A DNA stretch of 64,000 nucleotides from Myxococcus hansupus (GCF_000280925.3 NZ_CP012109.1:5786501-5850500); one strand, 5' to 3'; positions 16,188 to 27,168 are shown, counted from the stretch's first letter. Notes: a model not told the origin generated them from the letters alone. Translations and numbers: made by a program.

Positions 16188-16784
16188 CTACGGCTGCGCG
16201 AGCGCGCTGTCGATGGCCGCCTTCAGCTCCGCGCTGTCCGGCGTCACCGCGCTGGGGAAGGCGGCCTTCACCTGGCCGTCCTTGCCCACCACGTACTTGT
16301 GGAAGTTCCACTTGGGCGCGGGGTGGTCCTTCGACAGGAACGCGTAGACGGGCGACTGGCCGTCTCCCTTCGTCTTCACCTTCTCGAACATGGGGAAGGT
16401 GACCTTGAAGCGCAGCTCGCAGAACTTCTTGATCTCCTCCGACGAGCCCGGCTCCTGCCCGCCGAAGTCGTTGGACGGGAAGCCCGCCACGACGAGCCCC
16501 TTGTCCTTGTACGCCTGGTGGAGCTTCTCCAGGCCCGCGTACTGCGGCGTGTAGCCACATTCGGAAGCGGTGTTCACCACCAGGACGACCTTGCCCTGGT
16601 AGCTGGACAGCTTCTCGGGCTTGCCGTCGAGCCGGTTGGCGGAGAGGTCATGGAAGGACATGGGCTTCTTCTCGCTCGGGGTTTCGGACTTCGCGGTGGG
16701 GGGCTTCGGCGCCGCCGGCTTCGCGGCCAGGGCCGGGGAGACGGCGAGCGCCGCGGTCAGGGACAGCAGGGGGAGGGTCTTCAT
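16188..16784 (-). CDS. Exported glutathione peroxidase-family protein
   Basis: The 198-residue product has a signal peptide (MKTLPLLSLTAALAVSPALA) and then a glutathione-peroxidase domain. The peroxidatic cysteine is in NTASECGYTPQY, where some homologues have selenocysteine. The glutamine lies in FPSNDFGGQEPG, and the tryptophan in PKWNFHKYVV. The family member is likely thioredoxin-dependent and should reduce peroxides in the periplasm. The frame extends upstream of the chosen ATG, but only the start at 16784 gives a clean signal peptide, with GGGGAT upstream. It lies 34 bp downstream of the uvrA stop on the same strand. Confidence 0.88.
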   Translation of the reverse strand: MKTLPLLSLTAALAVSPALAAKPAAPKPPTAKSETPSEKKPMSFHDLSANRLDGKPEKLSSYQGKVVLVVNTASECGYTPQYAGLEKLHQAYKDKGLVVAGFPSNDFGGQEPGSSEEIKKFCELRFKVTFPMFEKVKTKGDGQSPVYAFLSKDHPAPKWNFHKYVVGKDGQVKAAFPSAVTPDSAELKAAIDSALAQP

Positions 16785-16818
16785 GCCATCCCCACAATGC
16801 CCCAGCCGCCCGTGGGTT

Positions 16819-19800
16819 TCACGCTCGCCGCGCCGCGGCACGGGGACGTGTGTCTTCACCGGAAAAGAGTGATTTGAGCACCCGGCCCGTGGCCGTCTTC
16901 AGCTTCGCCACGTCCCGAGGCGTGCCCTCCGCGACGATGGCGCCTCCCGCGTCCCCGCCGTCAGGCCCCAGCTCGACGACGTGGTCCGCGGCGCCAATCA
17001 CCGACGGGTGATGTTCTATGACCACCAACGTGTCCCCGCGGTCCACCAGCCGGCCCATGAAGGTGATGAGCTTCTCCACGTCTCCCAGGTGGAGACCGGT
17101 GGTGGGCTCGTCCAGCACGTACAACGTGGGCTCGTGCCGCGAGGAGGCCGTCAGCTCGGCCGCCAGTTTCAGCCGCTGGGCCTCGCCGCCGGACAAGGTG
17201 TTGGAGCCCTGGCCGAGCTGCAGGTAGCCCACGCCCAGGTCCGCCAGGCACTCCAGCGGCGCGGCCACGCGGGGCAAGGCCTTGAAGACGTCCTTGGCCT
17301 CGTCCGCGGACAGGCGCAGCACATCGCCGATGCTGAGCCCGTGGTAGCGCACCTCCAGCGTGGCCGCGTCGAAGCGCGCGCCGTTGCACGCCTCACACGG
17401 CGTCACCACGTCGGGGAGGAAGGACATCTCATGGGAGATGGAGCCCTGCCCCTCGCACGCGGTGCAGCGGCCGCCGCTGGTGGAGTTGAAGGAGAAGCGC
17501 GTGGGCGTGAAGCCCTTGATTTTCGCCTCGGGCGTGGCGGCGAAGACGCGCCGCAGCTCGTCCCAGATGCCCAGGAACGTCGCCGGCACCGACCGGGGCG
17601 TGCGGCCAATCGGGGACTGGTCCACCGACAGCACGCGCTTCACCGCCTCCGCGCCGTGCAGCGACGTGAAGGGGCCCGGCTTCGGCGTGACGCGGTCCAG
17701 CTTCTCGCGCAGGGCCGGGAACAGCACCTGGCGAATCAACGTGCTCTTGCCCGAGCCCGACACACCCGACACCACGTTGAGCCGGCCCACCGGCAGCCGC
17801 AGGTCCACGCGCTTCAGGTTGTTGGCCCGCGCGCCCTTGAGCTCAATCCATTGCTTCGGCTCGCCGCGCGTGGACGGTGGCCGCACCTGCGATTCCTTCA
17901 AGGCGCGCGCGGTGGGTGAGTCGCTCTCCAACACCACGTCCGGAGGGCCCTCCGCGAGGATGTGCCCGCCGCCCCGTCCGCCCGTGGGGCCCAGGTCGAG
18001 CAGGTGGTCCGCCGCGCGGATGGTGTCCGAGTCGTGCTCCACCACCAGCACCGTGGAACCCGTGGCCACCAGCGCGCGCAGGTTGTCGAGCAGTCGGTGC
18101 GTGTCGCGCGGGTGCAGACCGATGGTGGGCTCGTCCAGCACGTACATGGCGCCGGTGAGGCCCGCGCCGAGCTGCGCGGACAGCCGCAGCCGCTGCATCT
18201 CTCCGCCCGACAGCGTGGAGGCGTTGCGGTCCAGGGACAGGTAGCCCAGGCCCACGCGCTCCAGGAACTCCATGCGGCGCAGCAGCTCCTGGCGGGACGG
18301 CTCGCCCAGGAGCGCCCGGTCGCCCTTGAACTTCCACGCCCGCACGCGCGCCAGCGAGGCGGCGACGGACTGCTGCACCACCTCGTGGTAGCGCGCGCCC
18401 TCCAGCCGCACACCCCGGGGAACGGGCGCCAGCCGGCTGCCATCACACGCGCGGCACGGGGCCACCTCGCCCTCCGCCATCGCCTCGGCGCCGCCCTGGA
18501 TGCCGGTGCCTTCACACGACTCGCAGCGCCCCTGCTTGGTGTTGAAGGAGAACCAGCGCGGGTCCAGCTCCGGCACGGCGGTGCCACACTGGGGGCAGGT
18601 GCGCTCGGTGGACAGCAGCGTCTCACCCTTGCCCGCGTCCACCTTCACCGCGCCCTGGCCCCAGCCGAGCGCCTTCTCGAAGACGTCGCGGCTCAGCTTC
18701 GCCAGCTTGCCCTGGTACATGACCAGGTCGATGTCGTGCTCGCGCGTCTTCGCCAGGCGCGGCGGGTCGTCCGTGGACGCGAGCTTTCCATCGACGATGG
18801 CCTGGGCAATCCCCGCGCGCGCCGCGCCGGCGAAGACGTCCAGGTACGTGCCCTTGCGCGAGCGCACCGCGGGTGCCAGCAGCGTCCCCTCGCCCTTCAT
18901 CGCCGTGAGCTGCGCGAAGAGCACGTCCGGTGACGCGGCCGCGATGGGCGAGTCGTCCTTCGGGCAATGCGGCTCGCCCAGCTTGGCGTAGAGCAGGCGC
19001 AGGTAGTGGGCCACCTCGGTGACGGTGGCCACGGTGCTGGTGGCGCCCGCGCGCGAGGTGCGCTGCTCCAGCGCCACCGACGGCGGCAGGGAGCTGATGC
19101 GCTCCACGTCCGGCCGCGGCATCGACGGAAGAAACTGCCGGGCGTACGGGCTCAACGTCTCCAGGAAGCGGCGCTGCCCTTCCGCGAACACGACGTCGAA
19201 GACGAGCGAGCTCTTGCCCGAACCGCTCGGCCCGGTGACGACGGTCATCTTCCCCAACGGGATGCGGCAGGACACGTCGTGGAGGTTGTGCTCGCGCGCG
19301 TGCTCGACCTCGATGGCGGGCACCTCGCCCTTGGCCAGCTTGCGCGGCTTCACCACGCGGCCCAGCGCCTTGCGCTCGCCCCGCAGTGCCTGGGCGGTGG
19401 CGCCCTTGCCACGCGCCACGTCCGCGGGCGTGCCTTCCGCCACCAGCAGGCCACCGTCGCGCCCGCCCACCGGCCCCAGGTCGATGACCCAGTCCGAGGC
19501 CTTCATCACCGCCACGTCGTGGTCCACCACGATGACGCTGGCGCCGCGCTCCACCAGCGCATGCAACGCCGCGATGACGTGCCGCACGTCCTCCGCGTGC
19601 AGGCCCGCGCTGGGCTCGTCGATGAGGAACAGCGTCTCCTTCGCCTCGCTGGCCAGCGCCCGCGCCAGCTTCAAGCGCTGCGCCTCGCCACCCGACAGCG
19701 TGGACAGCGGCTGTCCCAGGGGCAGATAGCCCAGCCCCAGCCGGGCCACCGGGCCCAGCGTGCGTTGCAGGGCCGAATCATCTCCGAAGTGCTGGAGCAC

Positions 19801-22122
19801 CTCGGCCACCGTCATCTCCAGCACCTGGGCCACGCTGAAGCCCTGGTGCCGGACGGCCAGCACCTCTTCCTTGAAGCGCCGGCCCCGGCACACCGGGCAC
19901 AGCAGCGCCACGTCGGCGAGGAACTGCATCTCCACCGTCTCGTAGCCCTCGCCCGAGCAGGCCTCACACCGGCCCTTGTCGACGTTGAACGAGAAGTGGG
20001 CCGGCGTCAGGCCGCGCACCTCCGCGTCCGGCTCGGAGGCGAAGCGCTCGCGCAGCCGGTCCCACGCCTTGGTGTACGTGGCCGCGTTGCCACGCGAGGT
20101 CCGTCCCAGCGGGGACTGGTCCACCAGGGTGACGGCCTTCAGCGCCTCCAGGCCCTCCACCGCGTCCACCGCGCCGGGCGCCTCCACGTCCTTCACGCCC
20201 AGCCGCCGCGCCAGGTGCCGGTAGAGCACCTCGTCCACCAGCGTGCTCTTGCCCGAGCCGCTGGGCCCCGTCACCGCGCACAGGATGCCTAGGGGCACGC
20301 GCACGGACAGGTCCTTCAGGTTGTGCTCGCGGGCGCCCCGAATCACCAGCTCGCCCATGCGCGGGCGCGGCACGCGCGTCACCGCGTCCACGCCCGACAG
20401 CAGCCGGCCCGTGGGCAGCTCCTGATGCTTCGCGAGCGCCTCCGGCGTGCCATCGAACACGAGCTGTCCACCCTGCTTGCCCGCGCCGGGCCCCAGCTCC
20501 AGCACGCGGTGCGCGGTGCGGATGACCAGCGGGTCGTGCTCGATGACCAGCGCGATGTTGCCCCGCTCCGCCAGCTCCGCGATGGCCTCCGTCAACGGCG
20601 GAACGTCGCCCGGGTGCAGGCCCACGGTGGGCTCGTCCAGCACGAAGAGCGCGCCCGTGAGCGACGTCCCCAGCGCGGCCGTTAGTGACACCCGCTGCGC
20701 CTCGCCGCCCGACAGCGTGCGCGCGGGCCGGTCCAGCGTGAGGTAGCCCAGGCCCACGCGCTGCAGATAGCGCAGCCGGCCCGCCAGCTCGCGGCGGGCC
20801 AGCTCGCCCTGCCCCGTCGTGGTGCGCAGCGCGTCCAGCCGCGCGAGCGCGTCCGTCAGCTCCAGGTGGTGCCACGACGGCAAATCCAGCCCGCCCACCC
20901 GGTACGCGCGCGCCTGCGCGTTGAGCCGTCCACCGCCACAGCTTTCGCACAGCGAATAGGCGCGGTAGCGCGCCAGCAGGACGCGCACGTGCATTTTGTA
21001 CGTGCGGCCCTCCATCCACCGGAACCACGCGCGCACGCCCGGGTAGGCACGGCCCTCGTCGTAGTCACCCTCCCCTTCCAGCACCGACTCGCGCTGCGCG
21101 GCCGTGAGCGAACCCCAGGGCTTCTCCCAGGGGATGCCCTTCGCCTTGCACCAGCGCTGGAGCATGCCGCGCTCCCACGTCGTGGACTGGCCGGACCACG
21201 GGCGGATGGCCCCCTGTGACAGGCTCAGCTCGGGGTTGGGAATCACCTTGCCCCAGTCGATGCCGATGGTGCGGCCAAAACCCCGGCACGCCGCGCACGC
21301 GCCCACGGGGGACTGGTAGCTGAAGAGGCCCGGCGTCGCGGGCTCGAACTCCCGGGCGCACTTGGGGCACACCAGGCCACGCCGCAGCTTCTGGGGCGCG
21401 CTCTGTCCGGGGACGAACAGGTGCGCCTCGCCGTCCGCGCGGTTCCACGCGTCCTCCAGCGCCTGCGTCACCCGCGACAACTGCCCGGTGCTCAACTTCA
21501 CCCGGTCCACCACCACGCGGGCGATGCCGGCCGGGTCGGTGGCCTCGGCGGGACGGAGCGTCTCCAGCTCCTTCACCTCGCCCTGCACCATCAGCCGGTG
21601 GTAGCCGTCCTTGAGGAGCCGGGCCCGCGCGTCCAGGAACGCGGCCGTGTCGGGGATGCGCAGCGGGAAGGTGATGATGGCCTGCACGTCCGCGTGCTCA
21701 CGGATGGCCGCCGCCGCTGCCACGCGCGCATCGGTCCGCACCGCCTCCACGCCGCAGGTGCCACACACCGGCACCGCCTCGCGGGTGAACAGCGCGGACA
21801 GGTACGGCTCCACGTCCGCCAGGGTGGCGACCGTCGAGCGCGAGCTCTTCACCGGCGCGCGGCGGTCCACCGCCACGCCCGCGGCCACGGGCTCCAGCGC
21901 GTCCATGGGCGGCCGCTCCAGCCGCTCGAGGAACTGGCGGGCATACGGACTGAAGCTCTCCACGAAGCGCCGTTGCCCCTCGGCGTACAGGGTGTCGAGC
22001 GCCAGGCTCGACTTGCCGGCGCCGGAGACGCCCGTGACGCAGACGAACTCTCCTTCCGAGAGGTCGACCGACAGTTCCTTCAGGTTGTGCGTGCGAGCAC
22101 CGACGAGGTGAGTCTTGTGCAT
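16819..22122 (-). CDS. Double-length UvrA-type excinuclease ATPase (two fused UvrA units)
   Basis: The 1767-residue protein is about twice the usual UvrA length (about 940). Two complete UvrA-like units follow each other, giving four ABC ATPase cassettes. Walker A motifs lie near residues 31 (GVSGAGKS), 621 (GPSGSGKS), 966 (GPSGSGKS) and 1455 (GVSGSGKS). LSGGE signatures lie near 470, 808, 1303 and 1642. Zinc-finger cysteine pairs such as CPKC, CEAC, CPQC and CRAC are present in both halves. UvrA dimers normally scan DNA for lesions and load UvrB; this chain could form an intramolecular dimer. The ATG at 22122 has no clear ribosome site, and a TTG lies 13 codons upstream. A second, normal UvrA probably exists elsewhere in the genome. 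Confidence 0.9.
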   Translation of the reverse strand: MHKTHLVGARTHNLKELSVDLSEGEFVCVTGVSGAGKSSLALDTLYAEGQRRFVESFSPYARQFLERLERPPMDALEPVAAGVAVDRRAPVKSSRSTVATLADVEPYLSALFTREAVPVCGTCGVEAVRTDARVAAAAAIREHADVQAIITFPLRIPDTAAFLDARARLLKDGYHRLMVQGEVKELETLRPAEATDPAGIARVVVDRVKLSTGQLSRVTQALEDAWNRADGEAHLFVPGQSAPQKLRRGLVCPKCAREFEPATPGLFSYQSPVGACAACRGFGRTIGIDWGKVIPNPELSLSQGAIRPWSGQSTTWERGMLQRWCKAKGIPWEKPWGSLTAAQRESVLEGEGDYDEGRAYPGVRAWFRWMEGRTYKMHVRVLLARYRAYSLCESCGGGRLNAQARAYRVGGLDLPSWHHLELTDALARLDALRTTTGQGELARRELAGRLRYLQRVGLGYLTLDRPARTLSGGEAQRVSLTAALGTSLTGALFVLDEPTVGLHPGDVPPLTEAIAELAERGNIALVIEHDPLVIRTAHRVLELGPGAGKQGGQLVFDGTPEALAKHQELPTGRLLSGVDAVTRVPRPRMGELVIRGAREHNLKDLSVRVPLGILCAVTGPSGSGKSTLVDEVLYRHLARRLGVKDVEAPGAVDAVEGLEALKAVTLVDQSPLGRTSRGNAATYTKAWDRLRERFASEPDAEVRGLTPAHFSFNVDKGRCEACSGEGYETVEMQFLADVALLCPVCRGRRFKEEVLAVRHQGFSVAQVLEMTVAEVLQHFGDDSALQRTLGPVARLGLGYLPLGQPLSTLSGGEAQRLKLARALASEAKETLFLIDEPSAGLHAEDVRHVIAALHALVERGASVIVVDHDVAVMKASDWVIDLGPVGGRDGGLLVAEGTPADVARGKGATAQALRGERKALGRVVKPRKLAKGEVPAIEVEHAREHNLHDVSCRIPLGKMTVVTGPSGSGKSSLVFDVVFAEGQRRFLETLSPYARQFLPSMPRPDVERISSLPPSVALEQRTSRAGATSTVATVTEVAHYLRLLYAKLGEPHCPKDDSPIAAASPDVLFAQLTAMKGEGTLLAPAVRSRKGTYLDVFAGAARAGIAQAIVDGKLASTDDPPRLAKTREHDIDLVMYQGKLAKLSRDVFEKALGWGQGAVKVDAGKGETLLSTERTCPQCGTAVPELDPRWFSFNTKQGRCESCEGTGIQGGAEAMAEGEVAPCRACDGSRLAPVPRGVRLEGARYHEVVQQSVAASLARVRAWKFKGDRALLGEPSRQELLRRMEFLERVGLGYLSLDRNASTLSGGEMQRLRLSAQLGAGLTGAMYVLDEPTIGLHPRDTHRLLDNLRALVATGSTVLVVEHDSDTIRAADHLLDLGPTGGRGGGHILAEGPPDVVLESDSPTARALKESQVRPPSTRGEPKQWIELKGARANNLKRVDLRLPVGRLNVVSGVSGSGKSTLIRQVLFPALREKLDRVTPKPGPFTSLHGAEAVKRVLSVDQSPIGRTPRSVPATFLGIWDELRRVFAATPEAKIKGFTPTRFSFNSTSGGRCTACEGQGSISHEMSFLPDVVTPCEACNGARFDAATLEVRYHGLSIGDVLRLSADEAKDVFKALPRVAAPLECLADLGVGYLQLGQGSNTLSGGEAQRLKLAAELTASSRHEPTLYVLDEPTTGLHLGDVEKLITFMGRLVDRGDTLVVIEHHPSVIGAADHVVELGPDGGDAGGAIVAEGTPRDVAKLKTATGRVLKSLFSGEDTRPRAAARRA

Positions 22123-22238
22123 ACGGGTGGCACGTTTAACGACTCGACACTTCGCCGCCAATCACAACTGAGCAGGCGTCACCGGGGACCCGTCACCCTG
22201 GCAGGGCGCGGTCCGGCCAGCCGAGGCATCCCACCCGC

Positions 22239-22829
22239 TCAGGCGCCCTTCCACCGCACCCGCAGGGCGTAGCCGGTGACCTGCCGCTCCAGCACCTCCA
22301 CGTGCGGCGTCACCTTGGTGCGCCGGAGGACACCCTCCACCACACCCGCGACGAAGTCCGGCAACGGGTCCGGGTCCACGACGCGGATGCGCCACTCGCG
22401 CGCCTGCACCGGCTCCAGCAGCATCTTCATGTCCTCGCGCCCCGCCCGCAGATAGGTGGGCAGCCGCGTCAGGCACCGCTCCGTGCCCAGCAGGGGCGCG
22501 GCGGTGGCGAAGATGCGCCCCACCAGCGTCTGCGCGAAGCCCTCCACGTAGTGGTGCCCCAGGGCGCGGTTGGCCGCCTCGGGCGCCTGGCCCGCATAGA
22601 CATGCCGGCGGGCCACCCCCAGCGCCGCGCGCCACACGGAGAGCGCGTAGTACTCCTGCGCCGCCTCCATGTCGTAGCCGATGTCTCGCAGCGACTGGGC
22701 GAAGGCGCCCGTGGGCTTCAGCGCGTGGACGAACAGCCCTTCGAAGTTCCGCCGCGGCACCTGCACCGGCAGCGGCGGCGGCCTCTGCGGCTCGATGGCC
22801 GTCTCGTCATCCACGCCCCGCCGGTCCAT
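22239..22829 (-). CDS. DUF2378 (TIGR02265) family protein
   Basis: The 196-residue protein has the myxobacterial TIGR02265/DUF2378 pattern: RRNFEGLFVHALKPTGAFAQ, SLRDIGYDMEAAQEYYALSV, WRAALGVARRHVY, ANRALGHHYVEGFAQTLVGR, and the C-terminal TGYALRVRW. The family is a lineage-expanded set of cytosolic proteins of unknown role. GGGGGAG 4 nt before the ATG fixes the start. It is divergent from the hybrid histidine kinase (152 bp apart), which might suggest a link to that signalling system, but nothing in the sequence proves it. Confidence 0.85.
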   Translation of the reverse strand: MDRRGVDDETAIEPQRPPPLPVQVPRRNFEGLFVHALKPTGAFAQSLRDIGYDMEAAQEYYALSVWRAALGVARRHVYAGQAPEAANRALGHHYVEGFAQTLVGRIFATAAPLLGTERCLTRLPTYLRAGREDMKMLLEPVQAREWRIRVVDPDPLPDFVAGVVEGVLRRTKVTPHVEVLERQVTGYALRVRWKGA

Positions 22830-22981
22830 ACGCTCCCCCTATCGCCACCGGTCCACCACGGTCCAGGTATCAGTGTAACAGTCCGGGCGCTTCGTCACCT
22901 CCACGGCAAAGCGGCAGGGGCTCCGGCTTTACAACAGCAGACGTCGTGTAACGATGAGCGTCCGTCTTCATGAGGAGTCCC

Positions 22982-25273
22982 ATGCGGGTCCTGATTGTCA
23001 CCCAGGGGGGAGGGGCGGACCTGGCGCCACTGGAAGGCCGGCTGCGTGAGCAGGGACACTCGGTCGTCACCGTGACGCGTGAGGCCGACGTGCCGGCCGC
23101 CTGGCGCAGCGGACCGTGCGCGCTCGTGATGGTGGATGCCCGGGGCGCGACGTCTCGCGTCCCCTTGGTGCGCGCGCTGCGCAGCCTCCCCGGCGCCGAG
23201 GCGTCGGTGCTGATGATGCTGGGCCGCGGCGGGGAGCTGGGCGCGCTGCGCCCCACGCTGGATGCCGGCGCGGATGACCTCCTGGCGTGGCCCGTCGAGG
23301 AGGAGGAGCTGGCGCTGCGCCTGGAGCTGGCCCACCGCCGCTTCACCCGCCGTGAAGACCGCAGGGACATGTCGTTTGGCAATGACCTCAAGGACACCCT
23401 GCTGGCCGTCAGCCCGGTGCCCACGTCCATCACCTCCATCTCCGACGGCCGGGTGGTGGCCGCCAACGACTTCTATTTCCAGCTCCTCGACATCGCGCGC
23501 GACGAAGTCATTGGCCGCACCACGGTGGAGCTGGGCCTGTGGCAGACCCACAGCGACCGCGCGCACGTGGTGGAGCGCCTGCGGCACCACGGCACGGTGC
23601 GCGGCATGGACATCGAATACCGCACCCGCGGCGGGGAGCTGCGCCACACCCTGCTCTTCATGGGCATGGTGTCCTACGGCGGCGCGCCGCACGTCATCTC
23701 GTTCTTCCCGGACATCACCGCGCTCAAGCGCGCCGAGGAAGGGCTGCGCCGCTCCGAGGTGAGCTTCCGCACGCTCATCGGCAGCCTGCCGGACCTGGTG
23801 GCCGTCTTCGACACGGGCGCGCGCGTGCGCTACGCCAACCAGAAGGTCGTCTCCGCCCTGGGCTACGAGAGCGTCGACGAGCTGCTGGGCAAGCACATCT
23901 CCGACATCATCCCGCCCGAGGACTTCGCCAGCGCCGACGCGCGCATGCACGAGGCCCTGCGCACCGGCCGCGCGGCGCTCCAGGAGCGGCGGATGGTCAA
24001 ACGCGACGGCAGCGTGCTGCGCGTGGAGTCCACCACCTTCCCCCTGCCCTTCGACGGCAAGGACTCCATCGTCTCCGTCTCGCACGATTTGACGGAGCGC
24101 TACCAGATGCAGGGGCGGCTCATGCTCGCGCAGCGCATGGCCTCCGTGGGCACGCTCGCCGCGGGCGTGGCGCATGAAATCAACAACCCGCTGGCGTACC
24201 TCACCGCCAACCTGGCCTTCGCGCGCGAGGAGCTGGCGGACGTGTTGCCCGCGAGCAACCGGCCCCTGGAGCCCCGGCTGGCGGAGGCCGTGGGCGGCGC
24301 GCTCGCGGCGCTCGCCGAGGCCCAGCAGGGCGCGGACCGGGTGCGCAGCATCGTCCGGGACTTGAAGACGTTCAGCCGGGTGGACTCAGTCGAAAGCGCG
24401 GAAGTCGACATCCGGCGGGTCCTCGAGTCCACGCTGAATCTGGCGACAACGGAGATTCGCCACCGCGCCCGGCTGGTGAAGCAGCTCGGCGAGGTTCCCT
24501 CCGTGGTCGGCAATGAGTCACGCCTGGGACAGGTGTTCCTCAACCTGCTGGTGAACGCCGCCCAGGCCATTCCCGCGGGGACCCCCGAACGTCACGAAAT
24601 CCGCATCGTCACGCGCGTGGCGGCCCACGGGCGCGCCTGCGTGGAGGTGTCGGACACGGGCACGGGTATCGCCCAGGAACACCTGCCCCGGCTGTTCGAC
24701 CCCTTCTTCACCACCAAGGAGCCCGGGGTGGGCACCGGGCTGGGCCTGTCCATCTGCCACAGCATCGTCACGGCCCTGGGTGGGGAAATCCACGTCACCA
24801 GCGAGCCCGGCAAGGGCTCCACCTTCCAGGTGCTCCTGCCGCCCGCCCAGCGGACCGAGCCGGTGCGCCCACCGCCCCCACCACCGCCCGCCCCGGCGGA
24901 GAAGCGCGGCCGCCTGCTGGTGGTGGACGACGAACCGCTGGTGTGTACGGCCCTGGGGCGAACCCTGCGCCCACACCACGACGTCACCCTCTCCACCCGG
25001 GCCCAGGAGGCCCTGGCCCGCATCGAGGCCGGCGAGCGCTTCGACGTCGTCTTCTGCGACCTGATGATGCCGGGCATGAGCGGGATGGACTTCTACTCCG
25101 CCCTCCAGGCCCGCCACCCCGAGCAGGCCCAGCGGGTCATCTTCCTCACCGGCGGCGCGGTGACGGCCCAGGCCCGGGCCTTCCTGGAGTCGGTGCCAAG
25201 CCCCCATCTGGAAAAGCCGTTCGCTGGCAGGGAACTCCTTTCCCTGATCCAGGAACGGCTCGCGCACGCATAG
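22982..25273 (+). CDS. Hybrid sensor histidine kinase (degenerate receiver-PAS-PAS-HisKA-HATPase-receiver)
   Basis: The 763-residue cytosolic protein has an N-terminal receiver-like domain (about 1-120) that keeps one acidic site (LVMVDARG) but lacks the DD pair and the conserved lysine, so it is probably not phosphorylated. Two PAS domains follow (PTSITSISDGRVVAAN, then PDLVAVFDTGARVRYAN). The phosphoacceptor helix is AAGVAHEINNPLAYL, and the ATPase boxes are VSDTGTGIAQEHLPRLFDPF and GVGTGLGLSI. A C-terminal intact receiver carries LLVVDDEP, FCDLMMPGMSG and LEKPF. AGGAG before the ATG at 22982 decides the start over an upstream ATG at 22970. The signal and partner are unknown. Confidence 0.92.
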   Translation: MRVLIVTQGGGADLAPLEGRLREQGHSVVTVTREADVPAAWRSGPCALVMVDARGATSRVPLVRALRSLPGAEASVLMMLGRGGELGALRPTLDAGADDLLAWPVEEEELALRLELAHRRFTRREDRRDMSFGNDLKDTLLAVSPVPTSITSISDGRVVAANDFYFQLLDIARDEVIGRTTVELGLWQTHSDRAHVVERLRHHGTVRGMDIEYRTRGGELRHTLLFMGMVSYGGAPHVISFFPDITALKRAEEGLRRSEVSFRTLIGSLPDLVAVFDTGARVRYANQKVVSALGYESVDELLGKHISDIIPPEDFASADARMHEALRTGRAALQERRMVKRDGSVLRVESTTFPLPFDGKDSIVSVSHDLTERYQMQGRLMLAQRMASVGTLAAGVAHEINNPLAYLTANLAFAREELADVLPASNRPLEPRLAEAVGGALAALAEAQQGADRVRSIVRDLKTFSRVDSVESAEVDIRRVLESTLNLATTEIRHRARLVKQLGEVPSVVGNESRLGQVFLNLLVNAAQAIPAGTPERHEIRIVTRVAAHGRACVEVSDTGTGIAQEHLPRLFDPFFTTKEPGVGTGLGLSICHSIVTALGGEIHVTSEPGKGSTFQVLLPPAQRTEPVRPPPPPPPAPAEKRGRLLVVDDEPLVCTALGRTLRPHHDVTLSTRAQEALARIEAGERFDVVFCDLMMPGMSGMDFYSALQARHPEQAQRVIFLTGGAVTAQARAFLESVPSPHLEKPFAGRELLSLIQERLAHA

Positions 25274-25474
25274 CGAATTGTCAGCCTGTGGAAGATTTGG
25301 ACAGGCCCCCCAACCCCCTGTCCCTATCCTCCCCACCGCCCCCGACCGCTGGGCAAGGAACCGTTCACGGCCCACGCTCGTGAGTCGGGTTTTTCTGGAG
25401 TCGGCCTGGACCCCAGGACTCCAAACCACCGGAATCAAAGCGTTTTTACGTTGGCGGATTCGAGTTGGCCGCGC

Positions 25475-25490
25475 TGGTACGCGGGTTGCT
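25475..25490 (+). promoter_or_regulatory. Sigma-54 promoter for the opgG operon
   Basis: TGGTACGCGGGTTGCT matches the -24/-12 consensus TGGCACG-N4-TTGCW at every defined position but one, with exact GG-N10-GC spacing. The predicted transcript start near 25501 lies about 70 nt before opgG. The surrounding 299-bp gap (25274-25572) also has a hairpin (arms 25396-25402 and 25417-25423) and is large enough for enhancer-binding sites. I see no other gene in it. Confidence 0.65.
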
Positions 25491-25572
25491 GAAGCACTGA
25501 CGCGCCGCACCGCGAGACCACGCGGAGCGTGCGGTCGGGTCGGCGAACCCACTTACTCGGAGGCACTCGAAC

Positions 25573-27168
25573 GTGACGTCGTTGCGGCAAAAAGCGTTGA
25601 GGTTGGGTGCGCCCTGGTTGTGCGCGATGGCGGTCGCGTCCTGCACCACCGCCGTCGCCCGCGAGCCCGCGGCCCCGAAGGCCCGGAGCACCTCCATGAA
25701 GGGCACCACGGCCTTCTCCCCGGAGACGGTGGTGGAGCGCGCGCGCGCGCTGGCGGCCCAGCCCTACGTGGCGCCGCCGAAGTCGCTGCCCAAGGCCTAC
25801 ACCCAGCTCAACTACGATCAGTACCGCGACATCCGCTTCCGTCCGGAGCGCGCGCACTGGCGTGACGCGGGCCTCCCCTTCCACGTGCAGTTCTTCCACC
25901 CGGGCTTCCTGTTCCAGTCCCCGGTGGTGATGAACGTCGTGGAGGCGGGCCGCGCGCAGCCGCTGCGCTTCTCCCAGGACCTCTTCAGCTACGGCAAGGT
26001 CGTCAACAAGGCGTCCCTGCCCCGCAGCGGCGTGGACGGCTTCGCGGGCCTGCGCTTCCACCACCCGCTCAACAGCGCGGACATCTTCGACGAGCTGGCC
26101 GTGTTCCAGGGCGCCAGCTACTTCCGCTCGCTGGGCCAGGGCAACCTGTACGGCCTGTCGGCGCGCGGCATCGCCATCGACACCGCGCAGTCGCGTCCCG
26201 AAGAGTTCCCGGACTTCCGTGAGTTCTGGCTGGAGCGCCCGGCGGACGGCGCGAACCAGGTGGTGGTGCACGCGCTGATGGACGGCCCGAGCATCACCGG
26301 CGCCTACCGCTTCACCATCACCCCGGGCTCGAACACGGTGATGCAGGTGGAGGCCACGCTGTTCTCCCGCCGCAGCATCGAGAACCTGGGCGTGGCGCCG
26401 CTCACCAGCATGTACCTGTTCGGTGAGAACGACCGCGCGAAGTTCGACGACTTCCGGCCGGAGGTCCACGACTCGGACGGCCTGCTCGTCTGGAGCAAGG
26501 ACGGCGAGCAGCTCTGGCGCCCGCTGCAGAACCCGAAGGCGGTGCGCACCTCCAGCTTCCGCGCGGAGAACCCGCGCGCGTTCGGCCTGCTGCAGCGGGA
26601 CACGGCCTTCCACAACTACGAGGACCTGGAAGCCCGCTACGAGCGCCGTCCCAGCGCGTGGGTGGAGCCCGTGGGCGAGTGGGGCCCCGGCGCGGTGCGC
26701 CTGGTGGAGATTCCCACGCCGGACGAGACGCACGACAACATCGTCGCCTTCTGGGTGCCGGACGCGCCGCTCAACCCGGGCACGCCGCTGCGCGTGGCCT
26801 ACCGTCTGCACTGGGGTTCGAAGTCGCCGTGGGAGACCACGGGCGGCGTCGTCACCTCGACGCGCATCACCTCCGCCATCACCCCGGGCATGCCCGTGGG
26901 CGAGGGCGTCACCCCGGCCACGCGCCGGTTCATCCTCGACTTCTCTCGTACCGCCCGCGCCGAGGACGGGCCGGTGGAAGCAGTCATCACCGCGGCCAAG
27001 GGCCAGGTGCTGCGCTCCACCATTCAGCGCCATGAACCTTCCGGTGGCTGGCGCACCACCTTCGAGCTGGAGCCCGAGGGCACCAGCGAACCCATCGAGC
27101 TGCGCGCCTTCCTGCGACGCGGTTCGGAGACCCTCACCGAGACCTGGAGCTATCTATGGATTCCGTGA
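25573..27168 (+). CDS. opgG: Periplasmic glucan biosynthesis protein OpgG/MdoG family
   Basis: The 531-residue protein starts at a GTG with GGAGG 9 nt upstream and has a secretion signal (about 1-30). OpgG features are FSPETVVERARALAAQPY, YDQYRDIRFRPERAHW, FHVQFFHPGFLFQSPV, FAGLRFHHPLN, FQGASYFRSLGQGNLYGLSA and RGIAIDTAQ. A later FRDFRPEVHDSDG-like region is also present. OpgG/OpgD act in the periplasm on the beta-1,2-glucan backbone made by OpgH to form osmoregulated periplasmic glucans. It is the first gene of a three-gene operon with opgH last, behind a predicted sigma-54 promoter. Confidence 0.92.
   Translation: MTSLRQKALRLGAPWLCAMAVASCTTAVAREPAAPKARSTSMKGTTAFSPETVVERARALAAQPYVAPPKSLPKAYTQLNYDQYRDIRFRPERAHWRDAGLPFHVQFFHPGFLFQSPVVMNVVEAGRAQPLRFSQDLFSYGKVVNKASLPRSGVDGFAGLRFHHPLNSADIFDELAVFQGASYFRSLGQGNLYGLSARGIAIDTAQSRPEEFPDFREFWLERPADGANQVVVHALMDGPSITGAYRFTITPGSNTVMQVEATLFSRRSIENLGVAPLTSMYLFGENDRAKFDDFRPEVHDSDGLLVWSKDGEQLWRPLQNPKAVRTSSFRAENPRAFGLLQRDTAFHNYEDLEARYERRPSAWVEPVGEWGPGAVRLVEIPTPDETHDNIVAFWVPDAPLNPGTPLRVAYRLHWGSKSPWETTGGVVTSTRITSAITPGMPVGEGVTPATRRFILDFSRTARAEDGPVEAVITAAKGQVLRSTIQRHEPSGGWRTTFELEPEGTSEPIELRAFLRRGSETLTETWSYLWIP

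Noticed and set aside
18967-20292. Long plus-strand open frame antisense to uvrA
   Set aside because: Its product is His/Arg/Ala-rich and low in complexity, as expected from antisense of a high-GC gene; uvrA motifs are certain on the other strand.
22873-22952. GTGTAAC occurring twice in the DUF2378/kinase intergenic region
   Set aside because: Seven bases can recur by chance, and no regulator is known for it.
25396-25423. Hairpin in the gap before opgG as a terminator of the histidine kinase gene
   Set aside because: No T-run follows it in either direction and it lies 120 bp from the stop codon.
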